In this document: positions 42,435 to 54,599 of the stretch, piece by piece
Layout: each line of letters begins with the position of its first letter
Numbering within the stretch: the first letter of the stretch is position 1
NCBI RefSeq assembly: GCF_032854445.1
Contig: NC_088295.1
Coordinates: 70,291,249 to 70,355,248 of the forward strand
DNA: 64,000 bases
Reading direction: 5' to 3'
From: Liolophura sinensis
Taxonomy: Eukaryota; Mollusca; Polyplacophora; Chitonida; Chitonidae
Made by a program: the position numbers and the translations under genes
The notes under the pieces: generated by a model
Databases searched by the model: none
Told to the model about the DNA's origin: nothing
Seen by the model: only the letters and a program-made list of their open reading frames with translations

Positions 42435-43608
42435 GCTCTGTGCCAACCATTCTGTCAGATACCAGTAGAAAGCTTTATCAGTAAATAAATTATGGCACTG
42501 AATGCTTTAAATCAATAACCTGTGTGGATTTAGCGATGCGTGCATGGAATCGATTTGCCTTTTGTGCCTTTATTTGCCTGTTTATTTGCCTGGACCCGTG
42601 TTTTGCCATGATTGCTAAGCTGTATTCAGTATTCCCATGCTGATATAGAACACCCTTCTACATGTATATGTATGAAGCAATCTCTATATATTCTTTGGTC
42701 GTCTCTAGAAATTTGCAGAAACTGGGTGAAACGCACGGCCATTTGCAGGTTGCAGGCAAACATGACAGGACAGGAAACCAGCAGGAGATGGATTTGAAAT
42801 CACAGCGATTAAATGCGCTTTCTTTCGCTATCACGTGAATTTTGGTGTAACTTCAGAAGGCGGTCTTTGAAACGGAGATATGATAATGAGGTAATTCTCA
42901 TGGCTCGGTAACGTGTATTTGTGCCGGTTATTTAACATCGGTCCCATTTGCTGCGAAATCTAGAAATCGTGGTAAGTGATAGTGAAGTGATCGAGATCGT
43001 GTACCAGGCCTACCGCCCCCCCCCCCCCCCACTCCCCCTGCTTTTTCTGGACGATGATACTGGTGGTCAGCGAACCGCCCCACCGCATCAACGACTGCCC
43101 ACACCGCTGCTGCCGTGTCATCACGCCATGTGGTTTGAGCCCCGTTTGTGAGCTTACAAGCGTAAGTCTGCCAAAAAGAGGGCCTAAAATCAATAATTAG
43201 ACGGTAAAGGTAAACAATTTGTGTTAAAGATTGCTGGCTAATATGTTAAACTTCATTTTGAAAGCTGGTGTTCATGTAAAACTGTATTAAAACAGATAAA
43301 AATCTATGTGGAGTTATAAAGGCATTTTACCTCTGCATATAACTTCAAAACTCTGTTCTTAGAGTAATTTTTGTGAACAAGGCTGCTAAATTTACACTTG
43401 AAGACTCGAAAACTTTCTTTTTTAAAACAGTGGTAATCTAGAAATGTCTAGATTTCTGTCTAGAAATGAGTAGTTACAATGTGACGGGTGTTTCTGGACC
43501 CGTGACGTGTAATAAATTGCAATTAACATCATTGTCTTTTCGTGCCTATTTCTGCTTAAGTCATGGTGCTAGGAAGGGCAATTCGCTGCCATTTCAGTAT
43601 TTAAGTGA
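42435..43608. other. No gene seen; possible faint SINE-1 trace, poly-C at 43016-43031
   Basis: 42725-42815 resembles the family-1 order (CACGGCCATTTGCAGGTTGC, GATTTGAAATCACAGCG) but is too diverged to assert. A 16-base C run lies near 43016-43031. Confidence 0.35.
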
Positions 43609-43902
43609 ACAGTGAACGTAACTGAGTTACATTTAAATGGACAATGCGCTGAATTTCACCGGATGCATGTGGCCATTTTCCAATTATCAGACTGTCGTCG
43701 CTGCACTGGTGTTACTCGTAATGCTGTAAAACTCTTTATGAAGCATCCTGCACATAAGTTTGCTGGGTAGTGTCCACCTGATATTTTAACTCAGAATTAC
43801 ATTTCAAGGAATTTTGAAATTGACCCTGGAAAATTGCTGGAACCAAGCAGATACGATGACCGTTTCTATGTTAGAGAACTTCGTGCCGTTGTACAACCTT
43901 GA
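43609..43902 (+). pseudogene. Unidentified coding-like relic ending at TGA/AATAAA
   Basis: A frame opens after a TGA at about 43606 and reads TVNVTELHLNGQCAEFHRMH, then FQLSDCRRCTGVTRNAVKLF, HPAHKFAG with an in-frame TAG at 43765, then CPPDILTQNYISRNFEIDPG and LLEPSRYDDRFYVRELRAVV before TGA at 43902. Amino acid composition is protein-like and the stop overlaps AATAAA repeats (GAATAAATAAATA), as at a real gene end. I do not recognise the family. Four cysteines in the first half (including CRRC) could bind zinc. It may be the last exon of a dead gene or of an element. Confidence 0.4.
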
Positions 43903-43959
43903 ATAAATAAATACTGTCATTTGTTGTCTAGAAATGAGTAGTTATATGCTGGTACAAAG

Positions 43960-44700
43960 CGTAATAATTTACAAGACATATTTTCCTGAATTAAGTTTTG
44001 TTTTGAACCAGTGCTTCGCAATTCTGCATAGTGTCGTTACTGAAATTGGCGTCCAGCAAAGATCTTCATATACCATCGCAAATGGCAATGACTTACATAA
44101 TTTTTCATTGTTTTTGAGAAACATACGTTCGCAAGTTTCTCTTAACTTCAGATTTTGTAAGCACCAAACCTCACACCCATGCAAAAAACTGTTTATTACC
44201 GTATAATCGATCATTAACAAAGCAGGCTCAATTTATTTATTTAATTTGTGTTTTACGCAATACGCCAGCGGCCAACATAGTGGTGGGATGAAACTGGTCA
44301 TTGTCTTGAGGAACCAACGAACGTCCGCTGATTGTTAGCAGACCTTCCCATGAGAAAGCCAACATGAGCTGGACTTGAACTCAGAGCAACCGCACTGGTC
44401 ATTGCGCCGCCAAAGCAGACTCAAGTTTGTTCATTGTTAAAGTACAATTTCCGGAAGAACCAAGAAATACAACTAGGTACTTAAAATGATTGCCAACATT
44501 CAGGTCGTTTTCCACATTAGCAAAATGCATTTTATTTCTAATATTTCTGGTGAAAAAAACAAGGACATGGGGTTTTTACGTATCATTTTCAAGCTTTCAT
44601 TGCTTCCTAATATGCATCCAACAGAGCTTGCAATTGTTCTTTTGCCCATTCCATTAACACAGTCTCATCAGCGAATAGCAAGGTGAATAGCTTGACATAG
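43960..44700 (-). pseudogene. Non-LTR retrotransposon (LINE) RT relic, with a SINE inside
   Basis: At 44695-44600 the minus strand reads LLFADETVLMEWAKEQLQAL, the RT catalytic block, with FADD changed to FADE. Further on, 44210-43969 reads VINSFLHGCEVWCLQNLKLR and VYEDLCWTPISVTTLCRIAK, which fits the region after the thumb of LINE RTs (the YGCEVW-type motif). The two parts are colinear and are separated by the family-1 SINE at 44228-44418. An upstream minus-strand frame at 44912-45136 might be an earlier part of the same element, but I cannot show this. Confidence 0.6.
44228..44418 (-). mobile_element. SINE family 1, nested in the LINE relic
   Basis: TTGTGTTTTACGCAATACGC, CAGCGGCCAACATAGTGGTG, GTCCGCTGATTGTTAGCAGA and ATGAGCTGGACTTGAACTCA follow the minus-strand family order. 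Some central bases are lost. Confidence 0.8.
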
Positions 44701-45439
44701 ACATGATGGCTCTCCCTACTAATGTCAGAGTAATTTTACACAGTAAGGAAATATTAAGATTAAGATGTTGTGAAGGAATATAGAAAATAATTAAACTGAT
44801 AAGAGTCTGATTCCATTCGTACTCGTGTGAAATAATCCGAATGATTATTAACTTGTTCACATGATTTGATTTCACTACACTCTGACAATATAGCATGGTA
44901 AACTGTCCCTTTTATTTACTTTTTCCCTCTGATAAGTTTACACCACAGTGGACAATCCCGTGTCTCGTGGGCAAACCAGAAGACAAGGTAAAGAAATCTT
45001 TGATACTAAAATTCTTAATTAAAGCTAATCCATCAATCGAGGCTATTAGATAGTCAATAGTTTCGCCAAATTTGATGGCACATTTCCCCACACCTTTATA
45101 ATATCTCACTTGAACGTTGCGGATGAACATGTACACAATTCAAACAGTCCATTTCCGATACGGTATACATTTCTGTTATCAGAGTTGCTTCTTATATTAG
45201 GCACATTAGATCCTTTTTTAACAAATACCTTCTAGGTATGGTTGGGCAATCTTTGCCTATAAGTTTTGACTCCGCAAGATCAACTACTAGTATGTCACAG
45301 TCTGAAATAAAATCACAAAATGAATATGCTAGCGCAAGTCATACACATTAATAAACACAACGTTGAAGTCGTGCCTGCATTATTAGTTCCAAGTTCACTC
45401 ATTTTAATCATTCCCACGTTTGTCCGATCACACAATACG
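44701..45439. other. No assured gene
   Basis: Holds a 74-codon minus-strand frame at 44912-45136 without recognised motif. It could belong to the LINE relic. Confidence 0.3.
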
Positions 45440-46040
45440 TCTTTTCTCCGAGTCAGTTAAGTTCCTTGCATCTCTAGTACAACAAATACAAAATAATTGT
45501 CGCAATGCATCCTTGAAATTCGCTGACTTCAAGAAGTAGACAATAGGGTTTGCAATGTAATTAAGACAAAGGAACACTCAAAAAAAGCAAACAATTCATG
45601 ATGAAATTTGACACAGCATCCATGGCCTCCAGTGTTTCTGGATGAAGACGAGAAAATATTTACACCCTAAATAGTAAACGACATACAAGAAAAATAACCA
45701 GGGCAGATAGCAGCATTGCTGTGAGTGAGTTTTTCTAGCCATCCGGGTCCCATTTTCTTGGGCGTCATTTTGGTGTACTTCTGCTTTCAGTGTAATAATC
45801 ATCTTCTCGTAGAATACCATGAGTAGAGGGATGGTCAGGAAACACCTAGTGATCATCAGAGCAATGTCGTACCGCTTTACCCAAAGCTCATCCCACAGGA
45901 TGTAGCATTTAGTTTGTGTTATATTATCATAGTCTCTTTCTCCGTAGAGGGTAGCGTACCCAAAAGGTACAGAAATACCAATAGTTATCAGCCAGATGGG
46001 GAACAACAGACCACAGATTTTAGGGATGGTCGATGTTCAT
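45440..46040 (-). pseudogene. Receptor relic, TM4 to TM7 only
   Basis: Starts at TIPKICGLLFPIWLITIGIS (TM4), continues through loop 2 with DNITQTKCYILWDELW, TM5 (YDIALMITRCFLTIPLLMVF) and ICL3 to RMARKTHSQQ, where the frame breaks. TM6 follows in another frame, and TM7 (reading LNYIANPIVYFLKSANFKDA) is at about 45565-45500. Exon 1 and TM3 are absent upstream. The left boundary at 46040 falls inside TM4, so it is a truncation and not a lost splice. Confidence 0.8.
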
Positions 46041-47000
46041 TAACAATCATCTTAGTTACTGCAAAGTAATGTTAAATTTGGTAATAACCAATGAAAAGTC
46101 TGAGGTGAAGTATTTCTATAAATTTGCTTTTATTTCACTTCAAACCGGCTGACACTTCTAAAGGCTGAACTTGAAACACATGAGTTATATCTAAAGAAAC
46201 ATGAACACCAACACGGACATTTTCTATGAAAGAAACAGTCTTTCAAAGGGTATTTTTGCATGTTTTATTGCTAATATTTTTTTTTGGGTTGAAAATGTTT
46301 TTACACACTGTCAATGAATAACATATACACTAGCTAATAACGAAGGAGTTGGTTTTAGTGTAATTTTTTTTGGTGAGCAACTCTGACCTATGCTGCCTGT
46401 CAGATAGTGTTGACGGTGCTTTATGCCTTTGAATATAACCCATATTTCATTCCCTATGACTACATATTATTTTCCTGAAGTTTTGAATTTTCTATTTAAA
46501 TTCCACAATTTTACCGTTACACCGTAAAATGAGTTTTGTCGCAAATATATCAAAATTCAGAGGGGTATTTGCATTATTCCATAGCATGTTTTCAGACGCT
46601 ATATCAATTTAACTACTACTCTATGAAACCATGTTTACATGTTTTCTAGCAAAAAGGACGATTGAATATCGAACTTACCTCGTATCCTAATGCTGGGTAG
46701 GAACTTCCTGTCGGGATTTATGGATTGTGTGTACATAAAGTTTGATATACCCAGATATGAAGATGGACATACACAGATTACAGAATTTGCCATTTTTTAT
46801 TCAGCAATAGATAGTTTTTGATTTCTCAAACATCAGTTTGAGAAAAATCCACAAGGTATAGCAGGTTATTCGTAAAAGATGTAAAAAGAAATTACTGCCT
46901 GAAGTGATAACGATTCGGGTTTAGACTGTAACTGATACTAGTAACTAGCACGTAATTGTTGACGGCGTCACATGTAAAATGTCAAGAAGGCATCTGTGTC
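46041..47000. other. No gene seen
   Basis: AT-rich spacer without recognised elements. Confidence 0.45.
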
Positions 47001-47009
47001 AGCATATTA

Positions 47010-47272
47010 CGGGTAAGATCAAGGGTCAATTCTGGGTCGGGTCACACCAAAGACCTTAAAAGAGGAAGTCCTAGTTTCCTCGCTTAGCGTTCAGCATTAA
47101 GGGGAAGTTGACCCGCGTATCGGTGTTATGACTTGGGTTGAGCCGTGGAAACCCGTCCTGTGACAAAGCGGTACTTTGCACGCACTCTGAGGAATTCTTC
47201 GTCGTCATATGGCTAAAAAATTGTTAAGTATGACGCTAAAACCCAAGCACCCACTCACTCAACCTCATCTTT
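47010..47272 (+). mobile_element. SINE family 2, 5'-truncated
   Basis: GGTCAATTCTGGGTCGGGTC, CCTCGCTTAGCGTTCAGCAT, then TTCGTCGTCATATGGCTAAA and ATGACGCTAAAACCCAAGCA with a CACTCACTCA tail: the family-2 order. The middle differs from the copy at 53155. Confidence 0.75.
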
Positions 47273-48640
47273 GACCGCGGTATCATTAAACTGTAGTATA
47301 TGTATTTTTATTTGCATGAAATGTCTTGTCGCTTTATGTCGTGAACATAATGCGGATAAATTGATATGATATCAAAGTCTTCTTCCTCTATTGTTTTTTG
47401 ATAGCCCGGCGTCACCTAGTTACACAGCGCAATTTGTGTGTTACGATCCTCTAGAAACTTTGAGCTCTGAATAAAGCATGGCTTACTATTTCCGTTTTAC
47501 GAAGAGGCACAGAATAATCCATGTGTGATTTTTTTGTGAGCGACAAATAAATGAAGATATAAAAATCATTATTTCTTATTCAAACAGATTAAATATTTTC
47601 ATGATCGATTCTTATTGAATGAAATGAATGATTGTGGCTTATATCGCCACATCGGCAATTTTCCAGCCATATCGTGGCGATCGATTCTTATTTACCTAGG
47701 CTATAACTGCGCCTGGCTAAATACTAAACTTTGGCTACTGTGCATTTCTTAAGCAGATTCTCTTTTTCTTTTCGTAAATAACCTGAAATATAAGAGTATT
47801 CAAACTTGTATTAAGAATTTTGAAATTCTTTATTATCCGTAGATCAAATATTTCACCAAATACGCTCATCTGTTGACTGCCATATAGAAATCGGGGCCCC
47901 AGTGTTACACTTGAACCCACGACTCCTAAACTCAGCACACTGATTTTGGTCTTTTAAAGTTTTTGACAGTTTTCGGCTCCGTACTTTCAGATCCAACATC
48001 TCCGGCACCATTTTAACCATTTGAATGGCTGAAAACTCAAACATTCAACAGTCTAGGGTCATGGCACTCCCTGGGCCTACGCAGCCGTTGGGCTCTCGCC
48101 TAATGTGCTCGGATACACTTTTAAACTGCCACCCGCCACCCGGCCTCGAGCTTTTAATCTTTTACAATTTCCTTTAACCATGCCGCTTTTACGGCTTTGT
48201 ACTCTTTGAACTCCATGTATCAGTGCCCCAATACTGAAAGTACGTCTATGGCAATCTAAGATGGCAGAGTCAGCGCGGCCTATGTGGGCCCTGGATCCTC
48301 ATCCTATGCGCTGCGGTAAGTTTTTGAAACTCTTTTGTTTTCAGGCGCACATTTTTACCACACATTTTCAGTGACTTACCCAGGTGACTGCAATCTTTGC
48401 AAATAATCTCCATCATTCCACTGAAATGTTTTAGAGAAGGCTCGCATCCAGTCCGTTTATTTGATGTTTCCTTTACAATATAGTGGCATTTATGTAAAGG
48501 CAGTCAGGGTTACGGACGGTATTGAGCTCACGGTACGATTGCATGAAAACACTGCACTACGTGCTCTGTATATACCGTCTTTATATAAATGTAAATATAC
48601 TGTCTAGAATATAAATACAAAGCGGATGAGCTCATCGGCG
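47273..48640. other. No gene seen; short third SINE-like tail at 47630-47690
   Basis: TTGTGGCTTATATCGCCACA, then TCGGCAATTTTCCAGCCATA and TCGTGGCGATCGATTC resemble a 3' tail of a further molluscan SINE type. The rest shows no gene. A GC-richer part near 48050-48310 has no motif. Confidence 0.35.
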
Positions 48641-48895
48641 ATAAAGATCGCAGGTTCCAAAATAAAAAAAGGTTATCAGAGGCACTGTTGTCCACAACGA
48701 TTTCTCCATGGAGTTCTAATGCCTATGATGTACTAAGAGGAGCTCCCAGAAGCAAAATGTATTACCGTACACAAAACAAATCAATATTCTCGAAAGGTCT
48801 GAGAATTCATCTCCGGCCATCTAAGATTGTAGAGCTTCCAGGACCTAGACGGCCCCTGAACCCTCGCCTGTTGTACTGTTCTAGGCCACCCCCCC

Positions 48896-48897
<2 letters not shown>

Positions 48898-48969
<72 letters not shown>
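48898..48969. repeat. (TA)n microsatellite
   Basis: About 36 TA units right after a C run (48887-48897). Confidence 0.95.
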
Positions 48970-48971
<2 letters not shown>

Positions 48972-49289
48972 TTTAAACCGATGCTTTAAATCTCCCAAAG
49001 AATGAAAACAAGTATATAACATAGGACGGAATCATACAAAGGGAAACATTCAAAAGTTTTCTATGATGCTGGAAAGACGCAAGGTATGTTCTAGGCGGCT
49101 GAGTGAAATCAGTATTCAAAGCGTATACCATGCTAGAATATCAGTTGTCGATAACAAAATATGTAATACACACTGATCCCCTGGACCATCGCCTTATTGG
49201 CTGGGGTAGTGCCTCTATCCGTTTTTCACTGAGTGACCGGAAATTAGTACCTGATTGTTTCTTTCTTTTCAGATTGGTTATTTGTTATT

Positions 49290-50080
49290 TAAATTGCGAA
49301 TAACGTACTGGCAATATAGAAACTAGCACATTCGTTTTGCCTTATTCGAACAAAGTTTCCACCCGCCAAAATGCTGGCCACCGTCGTATAAGTGAAATAT
49401 TCTTGAGTACGGCGTAAAACACCAATCAAAAAAAAATCAAATCTTAACGACTTGTTGGACGTAAAGAATTTAGCACCTTGTTCACCATTTGAACTCACAC
49501 GTCCAACAACAGACTGCCTCGAATATGGTGCTAGCACGTTTTTCGGATGTGAAATAAGAAGCTCGCTCGAATTTTGTGTCACAACGTTTCTCGTTCTTCG
49601 GTACTCCAGTAAAGTGCTATCTTGAATGTGGTGTTAGCACCATATTGGTTTTTTCGTATTTAAATAACGAATAAAGTGCCAGTACCATATTCGGGCCAGA
49701 GGCTTATTAAAGAGCTGAATGTCGAAAAATGTGCTAGCACCATACCTGCGTAAACGGTTTTGTTCAGATCCGATTAAAGAAAAAGGAACTAGCACCGTAT
49801 TCCAACCAACTGCTCATTGTAGAGCTGCATAATGAAAAACATGCGAGAACCGTATTTTAGATATGAATAACAAGTACCGTAATACTAGCAACATATTCTT
49901 GCCAGCACGTCATTGAAGACCTGAATAACGAAAAACGTGCTGACAAATATTCTAGCCAGCGCGTTCCTCAAAATGTGAATAAAGAAAAACGTATAAGCAT
50001 CATATTCGAGCAAACATGTTACAGAAGCCCTGAATAATGAAAAACTGGCTGGCATCATTTTCGAGAAAACGTCCGTCCAG
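49290..50080. repeat. Diverged ~55-bp tandem/inverted repeats with a palindromic core
   Basis: Units such as GAATAACGAAAAACGTGCTG, AAAAATGTGCTAGCACCATA (about 49725-49744), AAAGGAACTAGCACCGTATT and TGAATAACGAAAAACGTGCT recur every 54-57 bases at about 49718, 49772, 49826, 49864, 49921, 49975 and 50032. The core GGTGCTAGCACC is self-complementary, and the unit appears in opposite orientation at 49523-49545 (ATATGGTGCTAGCACGTTTT). A SINE-1 fragment lies inside (49355-49438). Confidence 0.65.
49355..49438 (+). mobile_element. SINE family 1, 3' end
   Basis: TTTCCACCCGCCAAAATGCT, GGCCACCGTCGTATAAGTGA, AATATTCTTGAGTACGGCGT and AAAACACCAATC plus an A-rich tail: the last 80 bases of family 1. Confidence 0.85.
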
Positions 50081-50102
50081 GTGAACACAACATGAGCTTA
50101 CA

Positions 50103-52297
50103 TAATGTAGCAATAGGTTTGTGTTATATCATCTTGTATTCTAATTCTAACCACATGACGCACCCAAATCGCACAGAAAAAGCTATAGTTATCAGCCAGA
50201 TAAGGAATAGTAGTCCACAGATTTTAGAGGTTGTCCGCATCACCAGGACCCTAGGAGGGTTCTCTTTCGATGGCATTAATAAACACACCTGGCATTCTTG
50301 AGTTTTGAGCATTTGGCATTTGAGCAATCCGTCCTGGCATTTGTTTTGAGCTTACATTGCTCATTGTCTGCTTGTGTTGTGACATACTTTTATCTCAATT
50401 CTACTGGAGATTGCGTTAGTTTGGTGATCCCTTTGTTTCAAGGACTGGATTAAGCTATCTAGGGAAGAGTTTGTGACTCGTAGAGAGTTTGGATACAAAC
50501 ATTCGTCAGTGGGCCTCGGGGACGACTGATTGTCACCTGTGTGCCTGTGTTATCTTTCACTTGAGGAACTGTGGATTTACCTATTTCTGTGGACTCCATG
50601 TGTATAGACCGGAACTGTGTCTGTAATCTCGGTAAGAAACTATATTTTATTGTTATTTACATTGCTTTGTATACTGTATACATGTACTATTCAAGTCAGA
50701 TTATTCAGTTATGTGTATTGAATTTATCTGTGTGTTCGTGTTTCTTTGTCTGATCATTTGCGAGGTTATCATTTTCTAGAAGTTGGGCAAAGCATTTCTT
50801 TACAGTTTTACCTCTCTGATAGTGATACCTCTGCACCATTAAACAAGTGATACATACTGACTGATATCCCATTCACAGAGGGGTCTCTGACTGACCTCTG
50901 CATCAAACAACTTTTGAATGCCAGCATATTCATTTTACACACAGTAAAAATGGACAATATTCTTAATCTACTAGCAAGGCAGCCCTGACCATTGTTCTCG
51001 ATCTGAAACAGATTATATGGCTAAATGAAGAAATTATCAACTCTTTCTTAATCACTGGCAAAGCAGCCCCTGTCAGACCTTTGTTAAATGACAGCTTGGG
51101 GGAAGCTCAGTGAAGAAATCATTAATTCTTATCATTAATTCTTATGTATTGATTAACAGCATCAAACGTCCACGTAACAGTTCGTTTGGTAAGATCGTCC
51201 ATGATAAGTTATAAGTGATAAAATAAAAAATTGCCGTTGAAAAATCTGGTTGAATCCTTTTATGAAATTTTCAAAATCGACCGATTTGCGCATGCCCTTG
51301 AGCGCACATTCGCTGGATTACTGGGATAGTGTGTGCAGAATTTCATTGCTATCTGGTAATTACCACGGGAGATATCAAACAACGTTTTGGGGGGAACTTA
51401 CTTTTGTTGCACTGTATATATCATGGACGTTTGAAAGAGGCTTCACAAGAAAATATTTAAAGTAAACGGACGGTTTAGGAGGTGAAAGTTGCAAACTTAA
51501 AAAACTTCCTATAGTAAAGAGATGTCATTTGGGCCTCCGGAACACAGCAAGTCACTTTGCTGGTAAATTAATGTCAAGAAAGGTTGCCTAACATTTATGA
51601 CACGTGATATGATAGTTTTTATCTCCTTATATATACCGATATAATATATACCGATGTAATGATGATACCATTGGTGTCTCAGAATGAAAATGACATAATA
51701 TGTCTCACAAAGTGATTTTTGGCTTCCACTGGTCAATAGACGGTCACGTGATTTTCCGCAATCGTGATCTACAAAGATCTGCAGTACCAAACCCATTTCC
51801 TCCCACTGATTGCTCTCTGACGTCTGCTTGTTCTTAAGTAAACAACAGGAAGATGGCAATATTCGTGATCAATGCACATATTTAACAAATTAAAATACTA
51901 CCTGAGCAGATCGCACTCGAAGAACATTACTTCTGACAAATCCTAATATCTCAACCCTCAGGCTGCTCTATCTGTATAAATCATGTTTTCATTTGAACTT
52001 TCACAAAGAGAAATATGAAGTACAATGTGTACTTACAGAAATTAATTCCCATGGACGAAGCATCCGAGCCAAAGAGCTAAACTAAGGGCAGTGGTGGTAA
52101 AAGAAAAACAAGGACGCTCATATCGGCCAGGCCCAACAAGGCCAAATAGATGGACAGCACTACACATTTTCAGGCTTCACAAGAGAATGAGAACAAGGAC
52201 GAGTATATTGCCGACTACACCTGTGATGTAATACTGTAATACGGTGTTGAAAAGTTTGTCGGATATACTTGGCAACCAGTTCTCCTCTTCAGAGTCC
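50103..52297 (-). pseudogene. Receptor relic with TM3 deletion (exon 1 plus part of exon 2)
   Basis: Exon 1 is 52297-52037: EEENWLPSISDKLF, then ITGVVGNILVLVLILL with a stop, then in other frames AVHLFGLVG and ADMSVLVFLLPPLPLV, to GINFC at a kept GTAAGTACAC donor. Exon 2 starts at 50288 with VCLLMPSKENPP, a frame-shifted VFINAI-like start. The TM3 segment with ERY is deleted, so the text goes directly on to PRVLVMRTTSKICGLLFLIW (TM4) and MWLELEYKMI, then a stop. TM5-TM7 are missing. The intron, about 1.75 kb, shares stretches with that of the 57.4-kb relic (51510-51880 versus 58390-58690), so the two derive from one duplication. Confidence 0.8.
50398..50640 (+). repeat. Dispersed block, diverged third copy
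   Basis: Shares CTACTGGAGATTGCG, GAGGAACTGTGGATTTACCT and ATTTCTGTGGAC with 29890-30200 in the same order. It lies in the intron of a receptor relic and ends in a donor-like sequence, ATCTCGGTAAGAAAC. Confidence 0.4.
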
Positions 52298-52309
52298 CGT
52301 CTCTTCTCG

Positions 52310-53149
52310 GACTCCTCTCATCACTCAGTGGGGAGACAGCGATTACCCAACAGAGTGTGAAAATGGTTTGATGACTGCTTTGGATTCAATAACATTGTGT
52401 ACATTGTCTTTCTATCCTATTAGGTTTACTGATTGTCATGCGAATGAGTACTGCGTCACAATTATTGACATCAATACGCATCTGGGGTTGACATTCTGAC
52501 CGCATTGGATAAAGACTCAAATGGATTGTGATTTATAGATGTGAAAACCATCGCTGATTGTCTGTCGATGTGTACAAGGGAATGACGCTTTTTGAAAGAT
52601 AAGAAAAATTGACAATAATATAGTGACTTAAGCAGTTGCCCCCGTAGCTAAAAGCGCAGACCTGATGAAATCTCCTCTTCCGGCCTGACTCGATAGCTAT
52701 GGTTTCATTTTGGGCGTATCATCCTACCACTCTGATCAGAATTACTACCTTTTAAAGCCGTTTGCTACTAGCCTATTTTGATGGCAAATACATCGTGTCT
52801 TAATGTATTGGTAACAAGCTTTTCCTCCGCTGGAGAGTTTCTGGTAAAATTTGAGTCTACAGAACCAGTGTTCGTAGCTTACTGATTTGGACTTTTATGA
52901 TAAATATATGCATCAAAACAAATCCCAAAATGCCGTTTATCGCAAAGATATAATACACGATACGTACACGCTGCATAAAGAACCCTTCTGTACATTGCTG
53001 TTCACGCGTCCACGCTGTTGATATAGTTGTACAGAATGGTAGAATACAGTCGAATGAAGCTGTGACGTCATCATAAGCTAATGTCAACATTAGGCATGTC
53101 AACTGGAAGTTTAGCACTCGAAATGATATTCTAAGACAAATAAATGTAA
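52310..53149. other. 5' flank of the 50.1-52.3 kb receptor relic; no other gene
   Basis: 52370-52560 and 52790-52920 match 60520-60710 and 61200-61310 in order (for instance TTTACTGATTGTCATG and TTTCTGGTAAAATTT), defining the second duplicated pair. Confidence 0.55.
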
Positions 53150-53154
53150 GTGTG

Positions 53155-53462
53155 CTTCGGTGGCCTAACAGTTAAAACGACCGTCTCGAAGTCGGGAGAC
53201 CAGTGGATCAAACCCGGGTCGGAGCATACCAAAGACCTTCTAAATGGTACTCGTGGCTGCCTCGCTTGGCGCTCAGCACTGAGAGGTTAGAACAAGGAAA
53301 CATGACTGGTTGGCCCAGTGTCTGTATAATTTGATTGGGTGGGGTGTCATGTCTGGTGTCTTCGGCATGATAAATCAGTGGCGGCAGAACTTTGGCGGCA
53401 GAGACTCACCCTACCACAAGTACACACACGTAATGACTCCTCGTCGTCATATAACCCATATT
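53155..53462 (+). mobile_element. SINE family 2, near full length
   Basis: The tRNA-like head has A-box-like GGTGGCCTAACAGTT and B-box-like GGATCAAACCC (about 53212). GAGCATACCAAAGACCTTCT, GCCTCGCTTGGCGCTCAGCA, GTTGGCCCAGTGTCTGTATA, TCTGGTGTCTTCGGCATGAT and CTCCTCGTCGTCATATAAC follow. The last tail bases are lost. Confidence 0.82.
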
Positions 53463-54599
53463 TGGATCAATCCTTCTTGCTTTTGTAAGAAAATTGAAAA
53501 CTTGCAATCATACTCGAGCTGTTCTTGCTCTTTTCCAGAAGAACAAGAAGAGGAGAGGCCCCTAATGGAAGTGAAACCACACAATGTCCAACTGGTACAT
53601 CTGATCTTGATCTATATTTGTACAAAGACCAAAACGATTCCCTTTCTCACAGACTTTAAGGCAAGAGGGGTGAATTCAATTTTGACATTGTAAATTATCC
53701 TGACATGGATAGCAATATTGTGTGTACATATCTGGCTTTGTAGTATTTGTTAGGTCCTGTGTGTTGTGTGTCGATTTCAGCCAACGCCACGAGTTATTAC
53801 TGCAAAAAGTAGTGTGTCAAACGTCTTCACCCTAAGTTTTACAATGAATTTTCTTGTAACTAAATATACGCAGAGCGTCCAGCACCTCTGTCTCTCTGCT
53901 TCATAATAGTGTCTAACTGCGATTAACCTCGGAATAGAGACTGTATATTCGTCGTGTTGAATTAGATGGCCACATTGGATACATGAATAGTTGCAATCAA
54001 AGCGCAACTGAGATAATATCTGATTATCGACAATTTACATATTTGCATGGTACACGATTTGAATACCGATTTCACTCATTCGCTTAGAACATACCTTGCG
54101 TCTTTACAACATAAGTAAAAACTGCCGAATGCTTCTCTTTTTATCCTATTTTTCTCAGTTCTTTGGTGGTTTGTGTTAAATGTGGTTTTGGGAATTGGTC
54201 TAGCGACTATTGATCTGGAACGTCTTCATTAGTTAACGGCTGGTATACCAATGACTGTCCGAGGCATAAATTTTCCATCATCATGGGAGCCGAGGGATCT
54301 GGAAGCAAGAGGTTTGGGGGTAACATCCCAGAACTGTGAACTGCCAGGCCTGTTTCTGTCATATTGTGGTTATTATGTACTAGCTGGCATTTCACTACGC
54401 GCTTTTACCAGGCAACGATCTATGAATGAAAACGGGGGAGATGCATATCCCTGCATCCCTACTCATGGGATTTGGAAGGGAACCATGATCATCGCATAAG
54501 GATCTGGTTTCTGTCTGAGGATTCAGGTGCTTTGCAAAGAAGTGTATTTTCATCGGTCCCATAACAGAGTTTATTGACTGAAATACTCTCTCCCTCTCC
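53463..54599. other. No assured gene
   Basis: Contains antisense-overlapping frames at 54207-54499 without motif and a Glu-rich scrap near 53530-53580. No exon could be supported. Confidence 0.35.

Noticed and set aside
42725-42815. SINE family 1 copy
   Set aside because: Only two short blocks match and their spacing is off; left as a possible trace.
48688-49022. Frames with long Tyr-Ile runs
   Set aside because: Translation of the (TA)n microsatellite.
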